Positions 17,976 through 27,409 of a stretch of DNA of 64,000 nucleotides are shown piece by piece. The stretch is from contig CAYWVF010000006.1 in assembly GCA_964461815.1 (NCBI GenBank), positions 61,069 to 125,068 on the forward strand, in the 5' to 3' direction. The notes beneath the pieces were generated by a model that was given only the letters and a program-made list of their open reading frames with translations, was not told the DNA's origin and searched no databases. Made by a program: the position numbers and the translations under genes. Numbering within the stretch: position 1 is the first letter of the stretch; the number at the start of each line of letters is the position of its first letter. This DNA is from JAAZBA01 sp964461815. Lineage in GTDB: Bacteria; Bacillota; Clostridia; Oscillospirales; QAMX01.

Positions 17976-17990
17976 GTATATATACAATAA
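17962..17990. promoter_or_regulatory. Probable operator of the GntR/YtrA regulator
   Basis: Two perfect 12-base inverted arms, TTATTGTATATA (17962-17973) and TATATACAATAA (17979-17990), are separated by 5 bases. The element covers the -10 box and likely transcription start of the operon, the expected place for autorepression by the YtrA-type regulator encoded next to it. Binding is inferred from position. Confidence 0.75.
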
Positions 17991-18005
17991 TTCAAGAGGT
18001 GAGAA

Positions 18006-18377
18006 ATGACTCTTTTCATTGACAACAAAAGCAACGCACCAATATACGATCAGATATACACTCAAATAAAAGCTCAAATCATCAGCGGTGCGCTACAAGA
18101 AAATGAAGCTCTGCCATCCATACGAAATCTCGCAAAGGATCTGAGGATCAGCGTGATCACAACAAAGCGTGCGTACGATGAGCTTGAGAAGGATGGGTTT
18201 ATTTACACGATATCTACAAAAGGCTGCTTTGTAGCTGCGAAAAACACAGAGCTTTTGCGTGAGGAAAATCTAAAAAAAATAGAGGAGCACATTGAAAAAA
18301 TAGCACAGCTTGCAGCCGCCTGTGATCTCTGTCGTGATGATGTGATAGAGATGCTGAAGTGCATTTGGGAGGACTGA
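18006..18377 (+). CDS. GntR-family transcriptional regulator, YtrA subfamily
   Basis: A 123-residue regulator. The N-terminal winged helix (about 5-70) contains PIYDQIYTQIKAQIISGALQ and LPSIRNLAKDLRISVITTKRAYDELEKDGFI, the standard GntR DNA-recognition region. A short helical C terminus (about 80-123) follows in place of a ligand domain, which defines the YtrA type. Such regulators repress the ABC transporter encoded with them and respond to cell-envelope antibiotics in Bacillus; the signal here is unknown. A GAGGTGAG site precedes the ATG. Confidence 0.93.
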   Translation: MTLFIDNKSNAPIYDQIYTQIKAQIISGALQENEALPSIRNLAKDLRISVITTKRAYDELEKDGFIYTISTKGCFVAAKNTELLREENLKKIEEHIEKIAQLAAACDLCRDDVIEMLKCIWED

Positions 18378-18380
18378 ACA

Positions 18381-19223
18381 ATGAACGCACTGGAAATAAA
18401 GGATCTGAGCAGATCCTACAAGGATTTTACACTTGATCATCTCACACTTACACTGCCGATGGGCTGTATTATGGGACTGATAGGAGAAAACGGTGCCGGT
18501 AAGAGCACAACAATAAAGCTGATACTTGATGTGATAAGTCGTGACAGCGGAAGCATAACTGTTTTGGGTAAGGATAATCGTGACAATTTTATGCTTACAA
18601 AAGAGGATATAGGTGTTGTTTTGGACGAAGTAGGCATATCCTCCTGTCTTACGGCAAAGCAGGTCGGAAGCATTATGAAATACACGTATAAAAACTGGAA
18701 CAGTGACCTGTACAGCGAATATCTACGCAAATTGTCGATCCCGGAAACGAAAAAATACAAGGACTATTCTCGTGGCATGAGAATGAAGCTCGGCATCGCC
18801 ATAGCCATGTCGCATGACGCAAAGCTTCTTATTCTGGATGAGGCTACAAGCGGACTCGATCCCGTGATACGTGACGAAATAATCGATATGTTCAGCGAAT
18901 TTACACGTGATGAGAATCATTCCATCCTCATTTCCTCACATATTATAAGTGATCTCGAGAAGATATGTGATTATATAGCTTTTCTGCATAAGGGTAAGCT
19001 CCTGCTCTATGAGGAAAAGGACAGACTCAAAGAGCACTACGGTATCATTCGATGCAGCAGGTCAGATATCCTCCGCATCCCATCGGAAAAGCTTATAGGA
19101 ATAAAAGAATCACCCTACGGTATTGAGGCTATTGCTTCAAGGGACAGCATTCCTGCCGATATTGATATTTTCCCTATCGACATTGAGCAATTGTTTCTAT
19201 TTATGGTCAAGGAGGCTAAATAA
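18381..19223 (+). CDS. ABC transporter ATP-binding protein
   Basis: A 280-residue ATPase with Walker A GENGAGKST (35-43), a YSRGMRMKLGIA signature loop near 126-137 and Walker B LLILDEATSGLDP near 150-162. The H loop (SSHIISDLEKI) follows. The C-terminal 60 residues are the extension common to BcrA/YtrB-type exporters. It begins 3 bases after the regulator gene and runs into the permease gene. Confidence 0.93.
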   Translation: MNALEIKDLSRSYKDFTLDHLTLTLPMGCIMGLIGENGAGKSTTIKLILDVISRDSGSITVLGKDNRDNFMLTKEDIGVVLDEVGISSCLTAKQVGSIMKYTYKNWNSDLYSEYLRKLSIPETKKYKDYSRGMRMKLGIAIAMSHDAKLLILDEATSGLDPVIRDEIIDMFSEFTRDENHSILISSHIISDLEKICDYIAFLHKGKLLLYEEKDRLKEHYGIIRCSRSDILRIPSEKLIGIKESPYGIEAIASRDSIPADIDIFPIDIEQLFLFMVKEAK

Positions 19224-19224
19224 T

Positions 19225-19857
19225 ATGAAGGGCTTATTACTCAAGGATTTTTACCTTATCACAAAATACTGCCGAGCTTTTTTCATTCTGATAATAGCCT
19301 TCGGCATAATTTCCGCTTTCACCTCTGACAACATATTTCTCTTTTACCCTTGTGTTATAGCAAGTATGCTTCCCATGACGCTCCAATCCTACGATGAACG
19401 TGAAAAGTGGTGTACTTACAGCGCTGCTCTCCCCTACAGCAAAGCCAAACAGGTTTCCGCTAAGTATATTATCGGTCTTCTGGCAAGCGTGATCTCAATT
19501 ATTATAATTACCGCTGCACAGCTTTATAAGCTCTGCACAGGCTCGGTCTACAGCGCAAACGATCTTATTTTTCTCATTCTTCAGCTTTTTGCCATTAGTT
19601 TGCTGCCTCCTGCATTCACCCTGCCGTTTATTTTCAAATTCGGTACGGAAAAAGGACGGATACTTTATTATGTTGTAATAGGAGCATCATGTGCTCTCAT
19701 AACAATAAACTCCGAAAGTTTTGATCTTTCGGAGCTCAGTCAGGCAGCTGCCTCGAATGGCAATTCATATTTGATGCTCTTTTTCGTTGCTTCGGTGATC
19801 CTGTACGTTGTCTCATGGATATTGTCCGTTAAGTTTTACAAAAAAAGAGAGTTCTGA
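19225..19857 (+). CDS. ABC-2 family transporter permease
   Basis: A 210-residue membrane protein. The ATG at 19225 is one base past the ATPase stop and has GGAGG 9 bases upstream; the open frame extends further upstream inside the ATPase gene but is not real there. It has about six hydrophobic segments, an N-terminal MKGLLLKDFYL motif and a C-terminal SVKFYKKREF, both hallmarks of the small ABC-2 permeases found with YtrA regulators. Likely a bacitracin-type or peptide exporter; the substrate is not predictable. Confidence 0.9.
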   Translation: MKGLLLKDFYLITKYCRAFFILIIAFGIISAFTSDNIFLFYPCVIASMLPMTLQSYDEREKWCTYSAALPYSKAKQVSAKYIIGLLASVISIIIITAAQLYKLCTGSVYSANDLIFLILQLFAISLLPPAFTLPFIFKFGTEKGRILYYVVIGASCALITINSESFDLSELSQAAASNGNSYLMLFFVASVILYVVSWILSVKFYKKREF

Positions 19858-19860
19858 AAA

Positions 19861-19900
19861 AAAACTGCGAATACGAGCACATGCTCATATTCGCAGTTTT
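19861..19900. terminator. Bidirectional terminator between the ABC operon and ligA
   Basis: AAAACTGCGAATA (19861-19873) pairs with TATTCGCAGTTTT (19888-19900). A GAGC/GCTC inner stem and a 4-base loop complete the hairpin. A/T tracts on both sides serve the two convergent transcripts. Confidence 0.92.
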
Positions 19901-19902
19901 CC

Positions 19903-21876
19903 TTATGATATCATATTTTTAAATTCATCCTCGGTAATGATCGGAATGTTTAAATCTTGTGCTTTTTTCAGCTTTGACCCTGCGGCCTCACCTGCAAGCA
20001 CATATGACGTTTTTTTCGATACCGAGCCGCTTGACTTTCCGCCAAAACGCTCTATTATTTCGGCAGCCTCATCTCTGGTAAAGCTTTCGAGCGTGCCTGT
20101 AAGCACAAATGTTTTTCCCTCAAAGCGTCTATCCTCAGACACTTTCTCAGTGGAGGTCATAGAAACATCGTACTGCCTCAGCTTTTTGATAAGCTCCTGT
20201 GATTTTTCCTGTCTGAACCACTCCACAATATTTTCGGCTGTAATGCTGCCTATGTCGGGTATCTGTGTCAGCTCCTCGATCCCTGTATTAAGCAGACTAT
20301 CCAGATCGCCGAACTGCATTGCCAATACCTTAGAAGCTTTAGCGCCGACCTGCCGTATTCCAAATGCAAACAACAGTCTGGCAAGACCTCTTTCCCTGCT
20401 CTGCTCAATCGAGTTTATCAGATTTTCCGCTGATTTTTTACCCATTCGCTCCAACGGCTCCACCTGCTCGACCTTCAGCGCATACAGATCCGCCGCACTG
20501 TGAACAAGACCCTCATTCACCAACGCAGCCATGACCGCCGGGCCGAGCCCATCTATATCCATAGCATCTCTTGAAGCAAAATGTGTAAGATTACGCAGAA
20601 GCTGTGCCGGGCAATCAGCACCAATGCATCTGTATGCTGCTTCATCCTCGTCTCGAACAACCGGTGAACCGCATTCCGGGCATACCTTAGGCATATCAAA
20701 CTCGACAGTGCCCTCCGGTCGCAGCTCCTTTACCGTCTCCACCACCTCAGGTATGATATCTCCGGCTTTACGGATAAGTATCGTATCACCGATCCTCACA
20801 TCCTTGGCTCTTATATAGTCCAGATTATGGAGCGAAGCCTTACCTACAGTCGTACCGGCAAGTCTTACCGGCTCAAGCACGGCAGTAGGAGTCAGCACAC
20901 CCGTTCGCCCTACGGATATCGTAACATCAATAAGCTTTGTTTTTGCTATCTCCGGCGGATATTTATAGGCTATCTCCCATCGAGGTGCTTTCGCCGATCT
21001 GCCCAAAACAGTTCTCAGTGCCAGGTCGTTTACCTTGACTACAGCTCCGTCGATATCAAACGGCAGTGAGGAGCGCATCTCACCCAGTCTGAGTATCTCA
21101 TTACATGCATCATCTATATCTGTAAAGGTATTATACTCCGGGCTAACTTTAAAGCCAAGTGATCTCAAATAATCTAAATTCTCCTTGTGTGTTGTCAGGC
21201 TCACAGCTCCGTCGATCTCCAAGATATTGAAGCAGAAAATATCCAGCCTACGTTTGGCTGTTATTTTGCTGTCGAGCTGTCGCAGAGATCCCGCTGCGGC
21301 ATTTCTTGGATTTGCAAACAGCGGCTCACCTTTTTTCGCACGATCCTCATTAAGCTTCTCAAAGCTTTTCTTAGTCATGTACACCTCACCTCGTACTACC
21401 AGTCTGTGAGGTGCATTTTCTATTTTCAGTGGGATAGAGTGTATTGTCTTCAAATTTTCCGTGACATTCTCACCTATCTCACCATCACCGCGTGTGCCGC
21501 CGCTGATGAATATACCGTCTATATATTCCAGTGCTACGGAAAGTCCATCGATCTTATATTCGACCACATACTCTGTATTTCCCGATGCTTTCACTCTCTT
21601 ATCAAAGGCTCTCACCTCGTCAAGATCAAACACATCATTGATACTCAAAAGCGGTACGCCATGTCTGTAGCTTTCAAAGCCCTTTAGTGCCGTTCCACCT
21701 ACACGCTGAGTCGGTGAGTCTGGAGCTATAAGCTCCGGGTTTTCTTCCTCCATAGCTTTAAGCTCCTGCATTTTCATATCATACTCGTAATCGGAAACCT
21801 CAGGTGAGTCTTCTACATAATACAGCTTGCCAAGACGTATCAGTTCATTTTTCAGAGCCTCGTATTTTTCTCTCAT
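19903..21876 (-). CDS. ligA: NAD-dependent DNA ligase LigA
   Basis: Seals nicks in DNA using NAD+. The 657-residue protein has domain Ia (1-60) and an adenylation domain with catalytic K108 in EYKIDGLS. The OB fold follows, then a four-cysteine zinc finger (CPECGSP and CIGADC near 405-430), the HhH domain (about 440-580) and a C-terminal BRCT domain (from about 582, RRFEGKTFVLTGTLESFTRDEA). A GAGGAAA site precedes the ATG. Nothing is missing. Confidence 0.97.
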   Translation of the reverse strand: MREKYEALKNELIRLGKLYYVEDSPEVSDYEYDMKMQELKAMEEENPELIAPDSPTQRVGGTALKGFESYRHGVPLLSINDVFDLDEVRAFDKRVKASGNTEYVVEYKIDGLSVALEYIDGIFISGGTRGDGEIGENVTENLKTIHSIPLKIENAPHRLVVRGEVYMTKKSFEKLNEDRAKKGEPLFANPRNAAAGSLRQLDSKITAKRRLDIFCFNILEIDGAVSLTTHKENLDYLRSLGFKVSPEYNTFTDIDDACNEILRLGEMRSSLPFDIDGAVVKVNDLALRTVLGRSAKAPRWEIAYKYPPEIAKTKLIDVTISVGRTGVLTPTAVLEPVRLAGTTVGKASLHNLDYIRAKDVRIGDTILIRKAGDIIPEVVETVKELRPEGTVEFDMPKVCPECGSPVVRDEDEAAYRCIGADCPAQLLRNLTHFASRDAMDIDGLGPAVMAALVNEGLVHSAADLYALKVEQVEPLERMGKKSAENLINSIEQSRERGLARLLFAFGIRQVGAKASKVLAMQFGDLDSLLNTGIEELTQIPDIGSITAENIVEWFRQEKSQELIKKLRQYDVSMTSTEKVSEDRRFEGKTFVLTGTLESFTRDEAAEIIERFGGKSSGSVSKKTSYVLAGEAAGSKLKKAQDLNIPIITEDEFKNMIS

Positions 21877-21889
21877 ATCATTTCCTCAA

Positions 21890-22591
21890 TTATCCCAGTG
21901 TAAAATCTATTACCTTTTCCTCTGCGCTTCTGTCATCCTCGATATTAGTATAAGAATCCGGGACAACACCTACGATTATCGTTTCCGCTACATTCACCTG
22001 TGTAGTAACAGTCTGAGTCACCGCATCACGTGGTAAAAGCACAGTGATATCCGCACTTATTTCCATCGTGATCCTGTGTCTTGTCTGATTGATACCTGCC
22101 GAGCTGAATGCACTCTTAAAATCGGCAGCTGCACTTCCGAGCGGTATTATCTCCACGTCTATCTGAGGTCCCTTACCACTCAAAAAGTCTATGCCTGTTG
22201 CATTTCCCAACGGTACGGATATCTGCGAGCTGTCAAGATCACTCAATTCCTCGATTATTATATTCGACATGCGTGCCTTTAGACTGTTCACCTTTATAAT
22301 GTTCGTGTGAAGAGCAGTCACTCTACCCGAATCATCCTTTTCAAGCGTCACCAGATCCAAATATTCCGGGCCATCCTTCTCCAGTTCCTCGTTTACTGCG
22401 TCATTTATCGCCTTTGTCGCAAGATACGATGCACGTGAGAGTGCATATTCTCTGACAGCAGGCCGTAGCTTTGCATCGGCGGCAAAAAGTATGATCCCCA
22501 ATGCCAACACAAACAACGAAAATCTGATCGCAAGTATCACCAACCGCCGTCTCGTGTGATCATACGGTCTTATATGCTTTAACGCACTCAT
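21890..22591 (-). CDS. yunB: Sporulation protein YunB
   Basis: A 233-residue protein with one N-terminal transmembrane helix (about 17-40) and an extracytoplasmic domain. RPAVREYALSRASYLATKAINDAV, GNATGIDFLSGKGPQIDV and TRHRITMEISADITVLLP are the recognisable YunB segments. YunB is a sigma-E-dependent sporulation protein of poorly defined role. A GGAGG site lies 7 bases before the ATG. It lies upstream of ligA on the same strand with 13 bases between. Confidence 0.9.
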   Translation of the reverse strand: MSALKHIRPYDHTRRRLVILAIRFSLFVLALGIILFAADAKLRPAVREYALSRASYLATKAINDAVNEELEKDGPEYLDLVTLEKDDSGRVTALHTNIIKVNSLKARMSNIIIEELSDLDSSQISVPLGNATGIDFLSGKGPQIDVEIIPLGSAAADFKSAFSSAGINQTRHRITMEISADITVLLPRDAVTQTVTTQVNVAETIIVGVVPDSYTNIEDDRSAEEKVIDFTLG

Positions 22592-22753
22592 AGCTGCACC
22601 TCCGTAAACATATTATATTGCAATATTTTACAAATTATGACGAAGATACAACTTTGAGTCCACTTTATAATTATAGCATACCGATATGACAAATTCAATT
22701 CCATGCTTTTGAAAATAAGATCATTTTTATTTCCATTCGTCATTGGCGTAGTC

Positions 22754-22782
22754 TTGCAATATATTGCAATATATGATATATT
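22754..22782 (+). promoter_or_regulatory. Probable promoter of comEC
   Basis: TTGCAA (22754-22759), a 17-base spacer and TATATT (22777-22782), about 50 bases before the comEC start. The spacer contains a second TTGCAATA repeat; a further TATTGCAATA lies at about 22616-22625, near yunB. Confidence 0.6.
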
Positions 22783-22832
22783 TACCATATAGTATTTACA
22801 GTCCGTATACGGCTATAAACGGAGGTGACGCT

Positions 22833-25121
22833 GTGCTTATACCCTTTGCATCCGCAATGGCATTATCGCTGGTATTACTGGAATATTTTCTATCCGGCAC
22901 ATCTATCTTCTTATTTACATTGTCTGCCGTTCCGATATTCATATTATGTCGATATATCGCACGTAAACGCAACGTTAAAAGCGAACGCATTACGGCTGCG
23001 TTCATCGGCTGTATTTTCGGTGTCCTGCTGTTCATTGCATACTCATCTATTGTGTACGAACCTGCGCTGGCATACGCAGGCAGCTCTGCACAGATCAGCG
23101 GTGCAGTCGCATCTGAGCCTGATAGGGACGGCACTCGTGTCATAGTAAGAGTCTCTTCTATTAACGATGAGCAGATCAAGCTGCCGTTTAAAATCATTCT
23201 CTATCTCGACGAAGAAATACATGCTGTTCCCGGTGACAATATAAGCATATCAGCCTCACTTAAAGTCCCGAACACATATGATAACTTTGATGCACTGCGT
23301 CACTACAAAAGCCGAGGTATATATCTTACCGCAGTAGCCGAAAGTAGTGCCGATATTCTATCACCCGATACATATCCTATTTGGTCGCTTCCTCTCCATA
23401 TTTCTTCTGATATGAAGAAGCAGATAAAGGAGATACTTCCAAGCGAAGAAAATTCAGCACTTGTTACAGCACTTCTCCTCGGCGACGATTCTCAGCTGTC
23501 TCGTGAGTTTTCCGATTCTATCAGTGATATAGGTCTATCACACATTATCTCCGTGTCAGGTATGCATGTTTCGTTCATATCAAACCTACTGCTACTCATT
23601 TTCGGTCTAAGTATTGGGCCGTTTGTGGCGATCCCTATACTCATATTATTCACGCTCGTTGCCGGTGCACCTGCCGCCGCTGTCAGAGCACTGATAATGC
23701 AGCTAATACTTCTGCTGTCATTTATTGTCAAACGTGAGCCTGACACAAAAAGCAGTCTCTTCTTCGCATTGATATTCATCCTACTTCTGAATCCGTTTGC
23801 CATATGTGATGTATCACTGTGGCTCTCCTTCAGTGCAACACTCGGCTTGATACTCTACTCAAATCCGATAATGACAGCAATAATGAAGCCGTTTTCAGAT
23901 ATCGAGAATCGTCTCATTCAAAAGCTGATATCCTCATTTGCTTCGGTGATTGGTTCTACATTTGCCGCATTATTTCTTTCTACTCCAATACTCATCATTA
24001 CATTTCATACCGTTTCCATCATATCTCCGCTTGCGAATCTTCTTTTGCTATTTCCATTCGAGCTCCTATTCTTCGGAGGTCTGATCTCTACATCGCTATC
24101 GTATATTTCACCGTCACTCGGCAGTCTCTTGGGAGTGCTTCTCGAGCCGATATACAAATTTATAGAATTCATCACATTTTCCCTTGCAGAGCTTCGATTT
24201 GCAAAATATTCCGTTGACAGTGTATATACGGTATCACTTTTCTTCTGCATCTACATAATATTTGCGATATATATCATATTAAGGCAGCGTAAGGATCGTA
24301 AAATATCGATAAATTTCAGATATATCGCAGCTGCATGTGCCATATGTGTATGTGTCACCGTATTCTGCGAATGGTATGACAGATCACACTCGACATACAC
24401 TGCAATACTTGACTCTCAGGGAGCACAGTGCGTCATTATGCATGACGATACACATACGATAATGATAAACTGCGGCGGATATTCCACAAGCTACGATGCG
24501 GCAACGTATCTTGACAGGATAATGGCTGAAAAGGTAGATCTGCTTATCATCACCGACTATCGCTCCGGCAGTATAAAAAGCGTGACCGAGCTTCTTGACA
24601 CTGTAGATGTAGATAAAATAATAATGCCTCCCGCAGGCAACTCGCAGGAGGCAGAAAAATTAAAGGAAATTACAGCTAAGGATATTGATATAGAATTCAT
24701 TTCATCATCGTGCAGCAGGAATACAGGGGATATATCATACTATATCGGTGCATATGACAGTCGCCTGTTCGTCAGGCTTCAGCACGGCACACTGTCACTG
24801 CTCGCACCCGGCGCTCTGACACCTGAGGTGCTTGGCAAAGCGTTATACGATATAGGCTATCCGCATACGACCGTTGTCGCTGCCGGAAGCTACTACTCAT
24901 CACATGAGCTGCCCGGCTCGGTGCAAAAGCTCACGCCGTCTGTCTGTGTAGTATCCGAATATTATCCGATGTCCTCAAAGCGTATGAAAAGCATTGCCGG
25001 AAATATACCATCAGTCATCGATGGCACCATGTCCGGGAACATCGTCCTTCGATGTGCTGATACCAACAAGGGCTATCATATCAGTCTTGTATCTTCGCAC
25101 TTGGATAAAGAATACTATTAG
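22833..25121 (+). CDS. comEC: ComEC/Rec2 competence-type DNA channel protein
   Basis: A 762-residue polytopic protein that in competent bacteria forms the inner-membrane DNA channel. I start at the GTG at 22833, seven bases after GGAGG; the frame is open upstream to 22764 without a ribosome site. The N-terminal membrane helices are followed by an OB-like DUF4131 region (about 75-165) and the competence domain with GLSHIISVSGMHVSFI near 240. The C-terminal MBL-like domain (about 520-762) lacks the usual HxHxDH: the equivalent place reads ITDYRSGS. Nuclease activity there is therefore doubtful. The 3' end overlaps the convergent amidohydrolase gene by 4 bases. Confidence 0.92.
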   Translation: MLIPFASAMALSLVLLEYFLSGTSIFLFTLSAVPIFILCRYIARKRNVKSERITAAFIGCIFGVLLFIAYSSIVYEPALAYAGSSAQISGAVASEPDRDGTRVIVRVSSINDEQIKLPFKIILYLDEEIHAVPGDNISISASLKVPNTYDNFDALRHYKSRGIYLTAVAESSADILSPDTYPIWSLPLHISSDMKKQIKEILPSEENSALVTALLLGDDSQLSREFSDSISDIGLSHIISVSGMHVSFISNLLLLIFGLSIGPFVAIPILILFTLVAGAPAAAVRALIMQLILLLSFIVKREPDTKSSLFFALIFILLLNPFAICDVSLWLSFSATLGLILYSNPIMTAIMKPFSDIENRLIQKLISSFASVIGSTFAALFLSTPILIITFHTVSIISPLANLLLLFPFELLFFGGLISTSLSYISPSLGSLLGVLLEPIYKFIEFITFSLAELRFAKYSVDSVYTVSLFFCIYIIFAIYIILRQRKDRKISINFRYIAAACAICVCVTVFCEWYDRSHSTYTAILDSQGAQCVIMHDDTHTIMINCGGYSTSYDAATYLDRIMAEKVDLLIITDYRSGSIKSVTELLDTVDVDKIIMPPAGNSQEAEKLKEITAKDIDIEFISSSCSRNTGDISYYIGAYDSRLFVRLQHGTLSLLAPGALTPEVLGKALYDIGYPHTTVVAAGSYYSSHELPGSVQKLTPSVCVVSEYYPMSSKRMKSIAGNIPSVIDGTMSGNIVLRCADTNKGYHISLVSSHLDKEYY

Positions 25122-26296
25122 CATCTCTCGTAAGCAGTCTCGCCGTTCACGATAACTCTGACCGTCTCACTGAATATATCAAACGGATGTCTGTCATATA
25201 TGGCGATATCCGCATCCTTTCCGACCTCAATAGAGCCGACTCTGTCTTCTATTTCCACTGTTTTTGCGGCATTTATCGTAACAGCTGCGATCGCATCAAG
25301 CTCACTCATTCCGTGCTTTTTCGCAAGAGCGGCACACAGCATCAGGTATTCCTCCGGGATCACCTGATGATCTGTGCAAAGAGCTGTGTTTATACCGCAT
25401 TTTGATATTATCGCAGGCATATCAAACGTCATATTTGACAGCTCCGGCTTTGACCGCGTTCCCAGCAGTGGCCCTGCCACTACTCCCAGGAACTTTTTAC
25501 TATCCTTGAATTTCTCAAGTGCTTTTGTAGCATACATGCTTTCCGTACCGTGAACGATCGCAAATTTCAGATCGAATTCCTTTGCGATCCTCAGAGCCGT
25601 AATGATATCATCGGCACGATGTGCATGAAAATGTACAGGCAATTCTCCCTTTATGACAGGTACAAGCGCTTCGAGCTTCATATCATAATCCGGCTTATCG
25701 GAGTCCTCATCCTCGCATGCACGTTCGAGCTTTTCGCTGTATTCTCGTGCCTTCATCAGATTTTCACGTATTATCGCAGCTGTAGCCATTCTTGTGATGG
25801 GTGCATTTTCCTTTTCTCCGTACACCTTCTTGGGATTTTCGCCCAGTGCAAGCTTCATATGAGCAGGAGCTTTCACGATCATCTCATCTATATAATCTCC
25901 ATAGGTCTTCATCGCTACGAACTGTCCGCCAATAGGATTAGCGCTGCCGGGGCCTGATATAACTGTCGTAACGCCTGCTTTTAAAGCATCGGCAAAGGAT
26001 ATATCTCTCGAATTTATGCCATCTATCGCACGAATATTCGATGTGTTCGTATCGGACTCCTCATTCGTATCGTCGCCCTCCTGTCCGAGGCATTCCTCCC
26101 ATATTCCAATATGGGTATGAGCGTCCACGAGTCCGGGCAGCACGTACATGCCGCACGCATCAAGCATCTCTCCATCCTTTTTACACTTCGACATATCGCC
26201 CACTGCGATTATTTTACCGTTATCATATTCCACAAAGCCGTTCTCGATAATACCGACATCCGACATTGTATATATTTTAGCATTGATTATCTTCAT
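25118..26296 (-). CDS. Metal-dependent amidohydrolase (imidazolonepropionase-like)
   Basis: A 392-residue TIM-barrel amidohydrolase. The metal-binding HTH is at residues 60-62 (GLVDAHTHIG). Two further histidines lie in HFHAHRADD and AIVHGTE, and an Asp in ALCTDHQ. These are the ligands expected of the family. A composite beta-sandwich is formed by the N terminus and the last 50 residues. The substrate is not predictable. It starts 2 bases after trxB and is likely co-transcribed with it. Confidence 0.88.
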   Translation of the reverse strand: MKIINAKIYTMSDVGIIENGFVEYDNGKIIAVGDMSKCKKDGEMLDACGMYVLPGLVDAHTHIGIWEECLGQEGDDTNEESDTNTSNIRAIDGINSRDISFADALKAGVTTVISGPGSANPIGGQFVAMKTYGDYIDEMIVKAPAHMKLALGENPKKVYGEKENAPITRMATAAIIRENLMKAREYSEKLERACEDEDSDKPDYDMKLEALVPVIKGELPVHFHAHRADDIITALRIAKEFDLKFAIVHGTESMYATKALEKFKDSKKFLGVVAGPLLGTRSKPELSNMTFDMPAIISKCGINTALCTDHQVIPEEYLMLCAALAKKHGMSELDAIAAVTINAAKTVEIEDRVGSIEVGKDADIAIYDRHPFDIFSETVRVIVNGETAYERC

Positions 26297-26298
26297 TC

Positions 26299-27231
26299 TT
26301 ATGCATCCTCCATGCTGCTCACATATTCACATGCGGCAGAAGCTGCAACTGCACCGTCTGCTGCTGCCGTGACGATCTGATACAGTGCCTTTCTTCTTAA
26401 GTCTCCTGCTACAAATAGCCCCGGCATGTCTGCCTTGCAATCCTCACCTGCCGTAGCATATCCATTAGCGTCAAGCTCTGTCAAGCCTCTTAACAGCTCA
26501 CTCTTAGGTGTATTACCGACGGCGACAAAGACTCCGTCAACAGCTAACGTCATCTTATCCCGATTTTCTGCATTTCGCAATCCAATCGAGCTCACCTTTG
26601 TATCACCGCCGATCTCATCTACAATATACGGTGTCATGATCTCCGTATTTGCGTTTTTCAGCATCCGCTCAACGAGATTTTTCGACGCACGAAACTCATT
26701 TCGTCTATGGATAACATACACCTTTTTACATATCGCAGACAGATATATCGCATCCTCTACAGCTACATCGCCTCCGCCGACCACTGCAACTGTCTTATCT
26801 TGGAAAAATCCACCGTCGCATGTGGCACAGTAGGATACTCCACGACCTGCGAGCTGCTTTTCACCTATACAGCCGAGCTTTTTTCGCTCCGCTCCCATTG
26901 CTGCGATCACCGTTTTAGCTCTTATAAGCTTATTTCCCGTGTGTGCTATCCATATATCGTCCTTATATTCAAGCTTCTTTATATCTACATTTTCAAACTC
27001 AGCACCGAAATACTTTGCCTGCTTCTTTATCGTAGTGGCAAGTGTTATTCCGTCTGTTTTCACTGCTCCGGGATAATTTTCGACCTCATATGTCAGCGCC
27101 ATCTGACCTCCGTCAAACAGTCTTTCCACCGTAAGCACGCTGTGTCCTGCACGAGCACCGTATATGGAAGCTGCCAAGCCTGCCGGTCCTGCACCGATTA
27201 TCAATATATCATATATCTTTTCTTCAGTCAT
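26299..27231 (-). CDS. trxB: Thioredoxin reductase
   Basis: A flavoprotein that reduces thioredoxin with NADPH. The start at 27231 is set by AGGAG 7 bases upstream; the frame runs open 13 codons further but without a ribosome site. The FAD-binding GAGPAG lies near residues 14-19. The redox-active CATC is at 135-138, followed by the NADPH-binding VVGGGDVAVEDA. The FAD motif GLFVAGDLR is near the C terminus. The length of 310 residues is typical. No thioredoxin gene is adjacent. Confidence 0.95.
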   Translation of the reverse strand: MTEEKIYDILIIGAGPAGLAASIYGARAGHSVLTVERLFDGGQMALTYEVENYPGAVKTDGITLATTIKKQAKYFGAEFENVDIKKLEYKDDIWIAHTGNKLIRAKTVIAAMGAERKKLGCIGEKQLAGRGVSYCATCDGGFFQDKTVAVVGGGDVAVEDAIYLSAICKKVYVIHRRNEFRASKNLVERMLKNANTEIMTPYIVDEIGGDTKVSSIGLRNAENRDKMTLAVDGVFVAVGNTPKSELLRGLTELDANGYATAGEDCKADMPGLFVAGDLRRKALYQIVTAAADGAVAASAACEYVSSMEDA

Positions 27232-27361
27232 ATAGTATCTCCTGAAAAAACTGTAAAAAATTTTAGCCACTCGACAGCTTTTGACAGTATCGGCGGCTCA
27301 TTAATGCTATTATAGTTATGCAGTTGAACGACATCTCGTATCCCCATAACCCACCATTTTT

Positions 27362-27403
27362 GCAGGTCATTTTTATTCCGAGCAGGAATACAAAACGACC
27401 TGC
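27362..27403. other. Stable hairpin after the yabR-type gene
   Basis: GCAGGTC (27362-27368) pairs with GACCTGC (27397-27403), with an inner ATTCC/GGAAT stem and AAAA/TTTT pairing between them. It begins 6 bases past the minus-strand stop, where a terminator is expected. However, the T tract (27406-27411) follows it on the plus strand, while the minus strand reads AAAAA there. Confidence 0.6.
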
Positions 27404-27409
27404 GCTTTT

